NCBI GenBank assembly: GCA_028284265.1
Contig: JANQRZ010000019.1
Location: 186,001 to 250,000 of the forward strand
Reading direction: 5' to 3'
Origin: Rhodothermales bacterium
GTDB taxonomy: Bacteria > Bacteroidota > Rhodothermia > Rhodothermales > JANQRZ01
Length of the DNA stretch: 64,000 nucleotides
The notes beneath the pieces were generated by a model. That model did not search any database. It was not told the DNA's origin and saw nothing but the letters and a program-made list of their open reading frames with translations. Below are positions 51,672-60,754 of the stretch, piece after piece (within the stretch, counting starts at the first letter, position 1; each line of letters starts with the position of its first letter). The position numbers were made by a program, and so were the translations under genes.

Positions 51672-54602
51672 ATGTCCGACCGTCCGACCACCTCCGAAGC
51701 CATCCGCCAGAGCTTCCTCGACTTCTTCCGCGAGAAGGAGCACGAGATCGTCCCCTCGGCCCCCCTCGTCCCGCACGACGACCCGACGCTGCTGTTCATC
51801 AACGCGGGGATGAACCCGTTCAAGGACGTATTCCTCGGCGAGGGCACGCGGCCCTACAACCGGGTGGCCGACACGCAGAAGTGCCTCCGCGTCTCGGGCA
51901 AGCACAACGACCTCGAAGAGGTGGGCGTGGACACGTACCACCACACGTTCTTCGAGATGCTCGGCAACTGGAGCTTCGGGGACTACTTCAAGAAGGAGGC
52001 GATTGCGTGGGCGTGGGAGCTTTTGGTGGACCGCTGGGGCCTCGACCCCGACCGGCTCTACGCGACCGTCCACGAGGGCGACGACGCCCTCGGCCTCAGC
52101 GCCGACACCGAGGCAGCCGACCTGTGGAAGTCGGAGACGACGATCCCGCACGAGCACATCCTGTTCGCCCCGTCGAAGGACAACTTCTGGATGATGGGCG
52201 ACACCGGCCCCTGCGGGCCGTGCTCCGAAGTCCACTACGACGCCCGGCCCGACGCCGAACGCGCCGCCATGCCGGGGGCCGACCTCGTCAATCAGGACGA
52301 CCCGCGCGTCATCGAAATCTGGAACCTCGTCTTCATCCAGCACAACGCGCAACCGGACGGGAGCCTGAAGCCGCTCGCCGCGAAGCACGTCGATACCGGG
52401 ATGGGCTTCGAGCGCGTCGCCGCTGTGCTTCAGGGCAAGGTCTCGAACTATGACACCGACCTCTTCGCGGGCCTCTTCGCCGCGCTGACCGAGTTAGGCG
52501 CGCCGGCCTACGCCGAGGCCGACGAGAAGCAGCAGATCGCGATGCGCGTCGTCGCCGACCACGTCCGCACGCTGGCGTTTGCGATTGCCGACGGAGCCAG
52601 CCCGAGCAACACGGGGCGGGGCTACGTCATCCGCCGGATTCTGCGCCGCGCCGTCCGCTTCGGCTACCAGGCCCTCGGCTTCCGCGAGCCGTTCCTCTAC
52701 AAGCTCGTCGCCCCGCTGAAGAAGAAGATGGGCGAGCCGTTCCCCGAAATCGGCGAGCGGCAAGACTACATCGAGCGCACCATCCGCGCCGAGGAGGAGG
52801 GCTTCCTGCGGACGCTAGGAATAGGAATCGAACTATTCGATGCAATTGCCTCCACGATCGAACCAATGAAAGAGAGGTTTGAGGTCGAAAGCATCTTTGA
52901 CTTGAGCTGGGCTCATGAAAAGGAAGGAGTGTTCTGGAAACGGGTCAAGAGGCTTTACGACGAGAACTCAGACTTTCGAAAGGCTGCCGACGGTATTGCT
53001 GAACGTCTCAAAGACGAGCCTTCTGCACAAGGTGTGGTAGACAAGGCATTCGACAGCGAGCGTAGCAAGTCGGTTAGAATGGTGGCATTCTTTGCCATGG
53101 GTGGTTACATCCCTGGCAACGTTGCTTTTCTGCTCTATGACACATACGGGTTTCCTCTCGACCTCACAGCCTTAATGGCTCGAGAGCGAGGCCTGAAGGT
53201 AGACACAGAGGGCTTCGACCTATTAATGCGAGAGCAGCGTGAGCGTGCCCGCGCCGCCGGGCAGTTCGGCTCGGACCACAGCACCGTCGCCGGGTGGACC
53301 ACCGTAAGCGAGGGCGAGGACTCGGCCTTCGTCGGCTACGACGCGACGGAGACTAAAGACGTGCACGTCCGCCGGATGCGGTCGTTCGGCGAGGGGGAGA
53401 CCGAACGGCACGAGGTCGTGCTCGACCGGACGCCGTTCTACGCCGAGAGCGGCGGGCAGATCGGCGACACCGGCACTCTCACCGTCGGCGCCGACACGCT
53501 CACCGTCGGCGCCGACACGCTCACCGTCACCGACACGCAGAAACTCGACGACGGCAGCATCGCCCACACCGTCGACCGCCTGCCGAGCGATCCGACGGCG
53601 ACCGTCACCGCCACCGTCAGCGCAAGCCGCCGCCGCGAGACGCGGAAGCACCACACGGCGACGCACCTCCTGCACGCCGCCCTCCGCGAAACCCTCGGCG
53701 AGCACGTCCAGCAGAAAGGCTCGCTCGTCGCCCCCGACCGGCTGCGGTTCGACTTCTCGCACTTCGAGCGTGTCACCGACGAGGAGCAGCGCCGGATCGA
53801 GCGCCGAGTCAACGAACTGATCCAGCAGAACATCGAGGGCCACATCGAATCCGACGTACCGATTGCCGAGGCCAAAGAGCGTGGGGCGATGGCACTCTTC
53901 GGCGAGAAGTACGGCGAGACGGTCCGCGTCGTCACCTTCGGCGAGTCGGTCGAGCTGTGCGGCGGCACTCATGTCGGCGCGACGGGCGAGATCGGCATCT
54001 TCCGCCTCGTGAGCGAAGGGTCGGTGGCGTCGGGAGTCCGGCGGATCGAAGCCGTCGCGGGCGAGGCCGCGCTCGACGTGATCGAGCAGGAGCGGGCTAC
54101 GCTCGACGCCATCCGCGCCCCCTTCAAGTCGCTCCAGAAACCCGTCGACGAAGCCGTCGCCGACGTACTCGCCGAGGTCAAGGCCCTCGAAAAAGAAATC
54201 GCCGCGCTCAAGCAGGCCGAAGCCGCCTCCGGCCTCGACTCGCTCATCGAGCAGGCCGAAGACGTGGACGGCATCCGCCTCGTCACGGGCGACCTCGGGG
54301 CCGCCGACATGGACACGCTCCGCGAAACGGCCACCCAGTTCCGCGACACGCTCGGTGCGAACGCCGTCGCCGTCCTCGGTGCATCCGACCCCGAAGGCGG
54401 CAAGGTCTACCTCTCGGCGTCGGTCTCCGACGACCTCGTCGGACGCGGCGTGCAGGCGGGCAAGCTCGTCGGTGCGCTGGCGAAGAAGGTCGGCGGCGGC
54501 GGCGGCGGACGCCCCACCCTCGCCACGGCGGGCGGTCGCCAGCCGGAGAACCTGCCGGACGCCCTCGGTGCGGCGGCGGATACGCTGCGCGAGATGCTGT
54601 AA
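51672..54602 (+). CDS. alaS: Alanine-tRNA ligase with a low-G+C internal segment
   Basis: Charges tRNA-Ala. All modules are present: the aminoacylation core (FLDFFREKEHEIVPSAPLVP; LLFINAGMNPFKDVFLG; CLRVSGKHNDLE), the tRNA-recognition part (NTGRGYVIRRILRRAVRF; LLYDTYGFPLDLTALMARER), the editing domain (HHTATHLLHAALRETLGEHV and CGGTHVGATGEIG, whose His and Cys residues bind zinc) and the C-terminal DHHA1/glycine-rich part. At 976 residues it is ~100 longer than usual; about 70 of these sit at ~395-475, just before IPGNVAFLLYDTYGF. That region of DNA (about 52815-53235) is ~50% G+C against ~70% next to it. A 21-bp tandem repeat lies in the editing domain. Confidence 0.97.
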   Translation: MSDRPTTSEAIRQSFLDFFREKEHEIVPSAPLVPHDDPTLLFINAGMNPFKDVFLGEGTRPYNRVADTQKCLRVSGKHNDLEEVGVDTYHHTFFEMLGNWSFGDYFKKEAIAWAWELLVDRWGLDPDRLYATVHEGDDALGLSADTEAADLWKSETTIPHEHILFAPSKDNFWMMGDTGPCGPCSEVHYDARPDAERAAMPGADLVNQDDPRVIEIWNLVFIQHNAQPDGSLKPLAAKHVDTGMGFERVAAVLQGKVSNYDTDLFAGLFAALTELGAPAYAEADEKQQIAMRVVADHVRTLAFAIADGASPSNTGRGYVIRRILRRAVRFGYQALGFREPFLYKLVAPLKKKMGEPFPEIGERQDYIERTIRAEEEGFLRTLGIGIELFDAIASTIEPMKERFEVESIFDLSWAHEKEGVFWKRVKRLYDENSDFRKAADGIAERLKDEPSAQGVVDKAFDSERSKSVRMVAFFAMGGYIPGNVAFLLYDTYGFPLDLTALMARERGLKVDTEGFDLLMREQRERARAAGQFGSDHSTVAGWTTVSEGEDSAFVGYDATETKDVHVRRMRSFGEGETERHEVVLDRTPFYAESGGQIGDTGTLTVGADTLTVGADTLTVTDTQKLDDGSIAHTVDRLPSDPTATVTATVSASRRRETRKHHTATHLLHAALRETLGEHVQQKGSLVAPDRLRFDFSHFERVTDEEQRRIERRVNELIQQNIEGHIESDVPIAEAKERGAMALFGEKYGETVRVVTFGESVELCGGTHVGATGEIGIFRLVSEGSVASGVRRIEAVAGEAALDVIEQERATLDAIRAPFKSLQKPVDEAVADVLAEVKALEKEIAALKQAEAASGLDSLIEQAEDVDGIRLVTGDLGAADMDTLRETATQFRDTLGANAVAVLGASDPEGGKVYLSASVSDDLVGRGVQAGKLVGALAKKVGGGGGGRPTLATAGGRQPENLPDALGAAADTLREML
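52815..53235 (+). other. Low-G+C mosaic segment inside alaS
   Basis: My count gives 202 G+C of 400 bases for 52821-53220, against 43 of 60 for 53281-53340. The segment is in frame and encodes both an extra ~70-residue stretch (for example IFDLSWAHEKEGVFWKRVKR) and ordinary AlaRS sequence (LLYDTYGFPLDLTALMARER). That points to replacement by DNA from a lower-G+C donor. Confidence 0.7.
53478..53537 (+). repeat. In-frame 21-bp tandem repeat in the alaS editing domain
   Basis: Two exact copies of a 21-base unit (53478-53498, 53499-53519) and a third of 18 bases encode LTVGADT, LTVGADT, LTVTDT. They lie in a beta-hairpin of the editing domain, so length variation there is probably tolerated. Confidence 0.85.
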
Positions 54603-54701
54603 CGTCCAGCGGGAACCCCTCGCTTGGCGACCACTTGGCAGACCTCCTATTCTGCCGTGGGTGTTGTGGCAGGAACGTCGCGCCGTGCCTACCTTCCACC
54701 C

Positions 54702-56867
54702 ATGGCAGACCAATCCCCTTCGGCTGAGACCTCCTCGCTGTCGGTAGTCCGGTACTACCAAGCCGCTATGTTGGTTGGAGGGATTGGCATCCCACTGTTT
54801 TACCTGCTAGAGGGAGACCATGCCGTGGGCGGCCCCCTCAACTACGGCCCCCGACTGGTGGTGGGGGCCATCTGCCTTTCGATGTTTGCGGCGCTACAAT
54901 TCAGCGCGTGGGCGCAGGCACGGGCCTTTCAAATCGGCTATGCGGTAGCGGGCGTCACGCTGGTATGGTACGCTTGGCTGCTGGTGCTGTCCGATTTTCC
55001 GCCCCACTTGGTCACCGGCACCTTCGTGCTGCTCATCGGCCAGATGGCGATCTTCCGCCGCCCGCGCCCGTTCGCCTACTTCGCGGTTGTGATGACCGCA
55101 ACGTATGCGCTGCTCGCCTCCTACATGCCCGAGCAGCACCCCGTCCCGCCTGCATACTTCATTGGGGCGGTCGCCACATCCTGCGTCGTGATCTACATTC
55201 TGATGGTGTTCTGGGAGCACCTAGAGGGGAAACTCATCGATGCCTGGCAGGAGGCGGAGCGGAACCAACGTGCCGCGGAAAGGGCGCGCGAACGCGCTGA
55301 GGTCGCCCGCGAGGAGGCACTAGCAGCGACACGCGCCAAGAGCGAGTTCCTCGCCACGATGAGCCACGAGATCCGCACCCCCATGAACGGTGTGATCGGC
55401 ATGACGGGCCTGCTCCTCGACACCGACCTCGACGAGGACCAGCGTGAATCTGTCGAGATCATCCGCGTCTCGGGCGACGCCCTCCTGACGATCATCAACG
55501 ACATCCTCGACTTCTCGAAGATCGAGGCGGGTAAGATCGACCTCGAACGGCACCCATTCGAGGTACATGCCGCCGTTCAAGAAGCGCTCGACCTCCTCGC
55601 CCCAGAAGCGAACAACAAGGGCATCGAGCTAATGCTGCACATCGACGACTGCGTTCCGCAGACGGTCGAGGGAGACGTGACGCGCGTGCGGCAAGTCCTT
55701 GTCAACCTTTTGAGCAACGCAGTGAAGTTCACCGAGGAGGGCGAGGTCGTCGTCCACGTCGCCCCAGCCGACGATTTCGATGGGCTGGCACTGAGCATCC
55801 GCGACACCGGAATCGGCATCCCACCGGACCGGCAAAAGGTCCTCTTCGAGGCCTTCACGCAGGCCGACGCCTCTACGACCCGCCGCTTCGGCGGAACGGG
55901 ACTCGGCCTCGCTATCTGTAAGCGACTCGTTGAGTTGATGGGCGGTACACTCAGCGCCGAAAGCGAGCCGGGGGTCGGCTCCACGTTCCGTTTCACCGTC
56001 CGTACCCCGGCCGTGACGCCACCCTCGCCTCGACGCCCGGTGCCCGACCTGGAGGGCCGCCCCGTGCTGATCGTGGACGACAACGCGACGAACCGCATGC
56101 TTGCCTCCGAGCTGGCCCGCCGCTGGGGCATGCACCCGACTGCTGCTGCGAGCGCCGAGGAGGCCTTGGCGCTCATCGACCAGGGAGCCAACTTCGATGT
56201 AGCGATACTCGATATGCACATGCCGAACGTGAGCGGACTCGACTTGGCGCTCGCGCTCCGCACCCGGCCAGCCACGGCGACGCTGCCACTGGTCCTGCTG
56301 TCCTCCGTTGGGATGGAAGAGACAACGGCAGAGGTTTTCGCTGCGATCCTCACGAAACCGGTCGACCGAGACCGCCTCCGGACAGCACTCGTCTTCGCGC
56401 TCCGAACAACCTCTGGCTCTCCCGACCCCTCCGCCACGGGACCGACTGCTACGCCGCCGCGCCACGACACGTCCGGCCTGCGTATCCTTTTGGCCGAGGA
56501 CAACGTGATCAACCAGAAAGTAGCGCTACGCATGCTAGACAAGCTCGGCTTCCGTGCCGACGTGGTCGCCAACGGCGAGGAGGTGGTCCGTGCTGTGCAG
56601 GATGTGTCCTACGATATGATCCTGATGGACGTCCAGATGCCGGTCCTCGATGGCCTCGCCGCCACCCGTCTAATTCGCGCATTGCTCCCAGCCGTACAGC
56701 AGCCGCACATCGTCGCCCTGACGGCCAATGCGCTGCCAGAGCATCAGACGCAGTGTCTGGAGGCTGGTATGGATTTGTATCTATCCAAACCCGTGCAATA
56801 CGACGCGCTCGCCGAGGTTATCGAGAAAGTCGCCGCTGACCGCAAGGCGACGATCCAGGCCTCCTGA
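54702..56867 (+). CDS. Hybrid sensor histidine kinase with two receiver domains
   Basis: A 721-residue membrane kinase. About six hydrophobic helices at ~20-185 form an unnamed sensor module, then a coiled coil (~185-215), a HisKA dimer ([20 protein letters not shown]; phosphorylated His near 222), a HATPase_c domain ([14 protein letters not shown]-box; [11 protein letters not shown]1; [11 protein letters not shown]2) and two receivers: REC1 ([10 protein letters not shown]; Asp near 503 in VAILDMHMP) and REC2 ([12 protein letters not shown]; Asp near 642 in MILMDVQMP). There is no PAS domain and no HPt. Signal and output are unknown. A TACCTT box lies 12 bp before the ATG. Confidence 0.95.
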   Translation: MADQSPSAETSSLSVVRYYQAAMLVGGIGIPLFYLLEGDHAVGGPLNYGPRLVVGAICLSMFAALQFSAWAQARAFQIGYAVAGVTLVWYAWLLVLSDFPPHLVTGTFVLLIGQMAIFRRPRPFAYFAVVMTATYALLASYMPEQHPVPPAYFIGAVATSCVVIYILMVFWEHLEGKLIDAWQEAERNQRAAERARERAEVAREEALAATRAKSEFLATMSHEIRTPMNGVIGMTGLLLDTDLDEDQRESVEIIRVSGDALLTIINDILDFSKIEAGKIDLERHPFEVHAAVQEALDLLAPEANNKGIELMLHIDDCVPQTVEGDVTRVRQVLVNLLSNAVKFTEEGEVVVHVAPADDFDGLALSIRDTGIGIPPDRQKVLFEAFTQADASTTRRFGGTGLGLAICKRLVELMGGTLSAESEPGVGSTFRFTVRTPAVTPPSPRRPVPDLEGRPVLIVDDNATNRMLASELARRWGMHPTAAASAEEALALIDQGANFDVAILDMHMPNVSGLDLALALRTRPATATLPLVLLSSVGMEETTAEVFAAILTKPVDRDRLRTALVFALRTTSGSPDPSATGPTATPPRHDTSGLRILLAEDNVINQKVALRMLDKLGFRADVVANGEEVVRAVQDVSYDMILMDVQMPVLDGLAATRLIRALLPAVQQPHIVALTANALPEHQTQCLEAGMDLYLSKPVQYDALAEVIEKVAADRKATIQAS

Positions 56868-56986
56868 GTGCTGCCTAGCGCACTTAACAGCAGAAGGTGT
56901 TGCGCACACTGGATTTGACACAGGCATGGTCTGTGTATAGTATCGGTCCTCGTCCTTCGCTCCTGCTAACCCAAACGGATACCCTC

Positions 56987-58972
56987 GTGACCTATCGCTA
57001 CCCCACGCTCGTGCTGGCCGTGTTCGTCTTCGCTACGGCGGCGCTCGCGCAAAAACCCGAGCCGCGCTCGGCCCTCGAAATCGGCACCGATGCCGCGCCT
57101 GAATGGGTCGCGGCCATAGACGGCCTCCGCACTGCCGATGGCACACCGCGCGCCCTCTACCGGCAGGACTACGCCGTGGACGCCGCTGCCCCCGAGACGA
57201 TGGCTCGGCAGTACCTCACCGAGCAGGCTGAGATGCTCAACCTCAACGCCGATGCGCTTGAACTCCGCCACGTCCGGTCGAGCCGGGCTGGGCACACTGC
57301 CCGCTTCACGCAGACGGTCGATGGCGTACCGGTGCATGGAGCCGAGGTCGTCGTTAACATCGACCCGCAGCACCGTGTGCAGCTCGTACTGAGTGACTAC
57401 CAGCCCAGCCTCTCGGTGCCTCGCTCCGCGCCATCGATGACAGCAGACGCCGCCCGTGCCATCGCGCACGACCACCTCGACGTGTCGGGCCGCCTGCTCG
57501 ATGACGAGACTCGCCTCACGATCTACCCGACCGAGGACGGAGGCCGCCTCGCGTGGCGTGTGTTCGTGACCCCGGATGCGCCGTTCGGCAACTGGGAGTC
57601 GTTCGTCGATGCCGAGACGGGCGACCTGCTGCGCGTCGCCCGCCGCACCGTCTTCCACCACGGGCTGCACGAGGACACACCCAAAACCCCGGCCCGCTCC
57701 ATCGTCGAGGTGTCGGCTCAGCGCGTGGATGCGACGGGTATGATCTTCGATCCCGACCCGCTCACGCGCAGCGGCGCGGACTACGGCGACCCCGGCTACA
57801 CCGACGGCGGCGACGCCAACACGCCAGAAATGGAAGCCGCCCGCTCCGAGTATACCTTCGACGTGACCTTCGAGGACGACGTGTACAAGCTCGAAGGCGA
57901 GTACGCCGACATCGACGATTGGGCCGGCCCCTTCAAGGGCGAGTTCGAGCAGACCGAGGCCGAGTGGCTGTTTACACGCGACGAGGACGCCTTTGAGGCC
58001 GCGACGGTCTACTGGCACATCGACAACTACATGCGCTACATCAACGAGACGCTGGAGATCGAGGTGCGCCCGTACCAGTATGCCACCGGCGTCCGCTTCG
58101 ACCCGCACGGCTTCAACGGCGCGGATAACTCATCGTATGGTGCCGGTCGCCTCCAGTTTGGCGAGGGCGGCGTGGATGATGCCGAAGACGCCGACGTGGT
58201 CATCCACGAACTCGGCCACGGCCTCCACGACTGGCTCACCGTCGGCGGCCTCTCCAACGGCGACGGCCTCAGCGAAGGGCTGGGCGACTACTTCGCCGTC
58301 TCGTATGCCCGCAGCCTCGGCCTCCTCGCCCCGCGCGACCCCGAGTATAACTGGGTCTTCAAGTGGGACGGCCACAACCAGTTCTGGCCGGGCCGCGTCA
58401 CAAACTACCCCGGCACCTACCCGGCTGGCCCGCCGCCGCACACGCGCGGCCAGCACTGGTCCACAGCCCTGATGCGGGTCTACGACGACCTCGGGCGCGA
58501 GCGCACCGACATCGCCGTGATCGAAGGCATTGCGATGACCAGTTCGAGCACGACCCAACCCGTCGCCGCGCAGGCTGTCATTCAGGCCGCCGTGAACATG
58601 GACTACACGGACGAGGAAATCGCCGTCATGGTCGAAGAGTTCAACGCGAAGGGCTACAACGTCACGCCGCCGGTCGCCAACGAGGACGCCGCCCCCGACG
58701 CCTCGTTCTCCCTGACCGCTGCCTATCCGAACCCGTTCAGCACCGACCGCCCAGCCTCACTCACGCTCCGCGTCGACGAGGCGCAGCAGGTCCGCGTCGT
58801 GCTCTACGATGTGCTCGGTCGGCAAGTGCGTGTGCTGCATGATGGCGCGGTGGCTGCTGGGCAGGATCAGCGCATCACCGTGGACGCCGGGTCGCTTCCG
58901 AGCGGAGCCTACGTGGTCCGCGCCGAAGGCGAGACGGCTTCCGCCACGCGGTCGTTGCTGCTCGTCCGCTAA
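56987..58972 (+). CDS. Exported M36-type (fungalysin-like) metallopeptidase with a T9SS sorting domain
   Basis: A 661-residue protein: signal peptide (VLAVFVFATAALAQ), an FTP-type propeptide (~35-225, with QTVDGVPVHGAEVVVNID), a catalytic domain with the zinc site VVIHELGHGLHDWL (first His near 407) and GLSEGLGDYFAVS (third ligand Glu near 429), and a C-terminal ~80-residue type A sorting domain (LTAAYPNPFST...VVLYDVLGRQVRVL...LPSGAYVVRA). That tail directs secretion through the type IX system. GTG at 56987 is preferred because the signal peptide begins there. Likely a secreted digestive protease. Confidence 0.93.
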   Translation: MTYRYPTLVLAVFVFATAALAQKPEPRSALEIGTDAAPEWVAAIDGLRTADGTPRALYRQDYAVDAAAPETMARQYLTEQAEMLNLNADALELRHVRSSRAGHTARFTQTVDGVPVHGAEVVVNIDPQHRVQLVLSDYQPSLSVPRSAPSMTADAARAIAHDHLDVSGRLLDDETRLTIYPTEDGGRLAWRVFVTPDAPFGNWESFVDAETGDLLRVARRTVFHHGLHEDTPKTPARSIVEVSAQRVDATGMIFDPDPLTRSGADYGDPGYTDGGDANTPEMEAARSEYTFDVTFEDDVYKLEGEYADIDDWAGPFKGEFEQTEAEWLFTRDEDAFEAATVYWHIDNYMRYINETLEIEVRPYQYATGVRFDPHGFNGADNSSYGAGRLQFGEGGVDDAEDADVVIHELGHGLHDWLTVGGLSNGDGLSEGLGDYFAVSYARSLGLLAPRDPEYNWVFKWDGHNQFWPGRVTNYPGTYPAGPPPHTRGQHWSTALMRVYDDLGRERTDIAVIEGIAMTSSSTTQPVAAQAVIQAAVNMDYTDEEIAVMVEEFNAKGYNVTPPVANEDAAPDASFSLTAAYPNPFSTDRPASLTLRVDEAQQVRVVLYDVLGRQVRVLHDGAVAAGQDQRITVDAGSLPSGAYVVRAEGETASATRSLLLVR

Positions 58973-58995
58973 AACATCCAGCATTGCTGTTTGCG

Positions 58996-59030
58996 CCGAC
59001 TCCTCTCTCGTTCGCCGAGGGGGGAGTCGG
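58996..59030 (+). terminator. 15-bp hairpin terminator after the T9SS peptidase
   Basis: CCGACTCCTCTCTCG (58996-59010) pairs with CGAGGGGGGAGTCGG (59016-59030), including G-U pairs, around TTCGC; TATGTTTAG follows. It starts 23 bp after the stop codon and 31 bp before the next start. Confidence 0.75.
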
Positions 59031-59061
59031 TATGTTTAGCCCCTGCCCCACGCTGCTTCCT

Positions 59062-59877
59062 ATGCGCCTCGCCCTGTTCACCGTCCTCCTCGCCCTCATT
59101 GGCTGCACCGACGCTCAGCCCGACGTGGAGATTGCAGAGGAAACCATGTCGGCGGATTCCACCGCCGATCTCTCGTCGTTCTTCCCTGAGGGTACAGTCG
59201 GGGCGTTCGTGCTCTACGACGCGCAGTCAGGCATAACCACACGCTACAACCCTGAGCGTGCCGCCGAGCGCCGGCCCCCGGCCTCGACGTTCAAGATTTT
59301 CAACTCGCTCGTCGCCCTCGATGCCGGGGCGGTCGCCGACGAAAACGAGATCATCGAGTGGGACGGCGTGGACCGAGGGTCGACGGGCTGGAACCAGAGT
59401 CAGGACTTGGTGACGGCGTTCAAGCAGTCGTCGGTCTGGGTCTACCGCGAACTGGCCCGCCGCGTCGGGCGCGACACACTGCAGACGTGGCTCGACCGCG
59501 AGGACTTCGGCAATGCCACTATCGGCGAGGAGGCCGACCTCTTCTGGCTCGACGGATCGCTGCAAATCTCGCCAAACGAACAGATCGATTTTCTCCGTCG
59601 GCTCCACGCGGGGGATACCGGATTCTCTGACCGGGCGATGAATACGGTCAAGGAGATCATGGTTACCGACACAACAGGCGGCGCTGTGCTACGCGGCAAA
59701 TCGGGCTGGGCACTCAGCGAGACAGAGAACCTCGGCTGGTGGGTCGGCTGGGTGGAGCACGGGAATGAGACGTACTTTTTCGCGATCACTGTCGAGAACG
59801 ACAACCTCGAGTTCGAGATGCGCGGGGCGCGGCTCCCGGTGGCGGAACGCATTATGGCCCATCTGGGCGTGCGCTGA
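59062..59877 (+). CDS. Class D (OXA-type) beta-lactamase, predicted lipoprotein
   Basis: A 271-residue serine beta-lactamase. The signal ends ALIGCTDAQ, so Cys15 may be lipidated. Catalytic motifs are complete: Ser75-Thr-Phe-Lys78 in PPASTFKIFNSLVALDAGAV, Ser124-Val-Trp in KQSSVWVYRELARRVG, and Lys213-Ser-Gly in LRGKSGWALSETENLGWWVG. The third motif is FGN (Phe149) instead of the usual YGN, a known natural variant. It hydrolyses beta-lactams; spectrum cannot be read from sequence. It is probably a chromosomal, ancestral gene here, with no mobile-element context. Confidence 0.93.
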   Translation: MRLALFTVLLALIGCTDAQPDVEIAEETMSADSTADLSSFFPEGTVGAFVLYDAQSGITTRYNPERAAERRPPASTFKIFNSLVALDAGAVADENEIIEWDGVDRGSTGWNQSQDLVTAFKQSSVWVYRELARRVGRDTLQTWLDREDFGNATIGEEADLFWLDGSLQISPNEQIDFLRRLHAGDTGFSDRAMNTVKEIMVTDTTGGAVLRGKSGWALSETENLGWWVGWVEHGNETYFFAITVENDNLEFEMRGARLPVAERIMAHLGVR

Positions 59878-59881
59878 CATC

Positions 59882-59912
59882 TTGCTAAAACGGCGCGTGC
59901 GGGCTACCTTAG
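59882..59912 (+). promoter_or_regulatory. Candidate promoter of the GGGP synthase gene
   Basis: TTG at 59882-59884, a 20-base spacer and TACCTTAG at 59905-59912 resemble the -33 TTG / -7 TAnnTTTG pattern of Bacteroidota; the -7 box matches 6 of the first 6 fixed positions except the final TG. It is 37 bp before the GTG start. Confidence 0.35.
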
Positions 59913-59949
59913 ACCGCCGGTTGCACCGCTCCCATCTGCCTTCTGCTCC

Positions 59950-60729
59950 GTGTCTCATTCCAACGGCTCCTCCACCTACGACCGCCTCCTAGCCGCTGCC
60001 CACGCGCAGGGCGCAGGCTTCGTCGTCCTGATCGACCCTGATAAGCTGCCGGAGCAGCGGCTCCCTGCCTTCGCCGACCGGTGCGCCGACGCGGGCGTGG
60101 ACGCCTTCTTCGTAGGCGGGAGCCTGATGCACGCGACTGAACTGGACGGCTACATCCACGGACTCAAGGCCGCGACCGACTTGCCGGTCGTCGGTTTTCC
60201 AGGCACGCTGCACCAGATTTCGGGTGCGCTCGACGCGGTGCTCTATCTCTCGGTCGTGAGCGGGCGGAACCCGGAGCACCTGATCGGGCAGCACGTCCAC
60301 GCTGCCCCGCTGATTCGTCGGCTCGGCCTAGAGCCAATTCCGACGGCTTATATGCTCATCGAGAGCGGCCCCCTGACGACGGCGCAGTACATGAGTGGGT
60401 CGGCTCCGCTGCCGCGCAACAAGCCCGACATCGCAGCGGCCACAGCGCTTGCGGCTGAGATGATGGGGATGCGGCTGCTCTTCACCGACGGCGGCTCCGG
60501 AGCCGAGCACCCAGTACCGGAAGAAATGATCGCCGCGATCACGCGGACGTGCTCGATTCCCCTCGTTGTCGGCGGTGGGCTGAAAACACCGGAGGCCGTA
60601 GCCCGGAAGGTCACCGCCGGAGCGCGGTTCATCGTGATCGGCAATGCCATCGAGCACAACGACGACGCGGCCTACATTGCCGACCTCGCCGCTGCCGCGC
60701 ACGCGGCGGTGCCGCAACCGATCGGCTGA
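59950..60729 (+). CDS. Geranylgeranylglyceryl/heptaprenylglyceryl phosphate synthase
   Basis: A 259-residue TIM-barrel enzyme of the GGGP synthase/PcrB family, which joins a polyprenyl group to sn-glycerol 1-phosphate. FVVLIDPDKLPEQRLPAFAD holds the start block, DAFFVGGSLMHATELDGYIH the second, LVVGGGLKTPEAVARKVTAG the phosphate-binding GGG, and ...FIVIGNAIEHNDD the end. In archaea it makes membrane lipids; many Bacteroidota carry it for an ill-defined product, with the G1P source unclear. Start is the GTG at 59950. No neighbouring lipid gene is evident. Confidence 0.92.
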   Translation: MSHSNGSSTYDRLLAAAHAQGAGFVVLIDPDKLPEQRLPAFADRCADAGVDAFFVGGSLMHATELDGYIHGLKAATDLPVVGFPGTLHQISGALDAVLYLSVVSGRNPEHLIGQHVHAAPLIRRLGLEPIPTAYMLIESGPLTTAQYMSGSAPLPRNKPDIAAATALAAEMMGMRLLFTDGGSGAEHPVPEEMIAAITRTCSIPLVVGGGLKTPEAVARKVTAGARFIVIGNAIEHNDDAAYIADLAAAAHAAVPQPIG

Positions 60730-60754
60730 CCTGCGCCGAACGCATCGCCAGCAC

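Noticed and set aside
51341-52453. 370-codon plus-strand frame overlapping the alaS 5' end
   Set aside because: Its sequence is Arg/Pro/Gly-rich and out of frame with alaS; it also runs through a family C repeat.
52815-53235. Intein or intron in alaS
   Set aside because: The extra segment has no intein splice junction residues (Cys/Ser start, HN end), stays in frame, and contains ordinary AlaRS motifs.
53223-54761. 512-codon minus-strand frame opposite alaS
   Set aside because: Shadow of the alaS C-terminal half with no family features.
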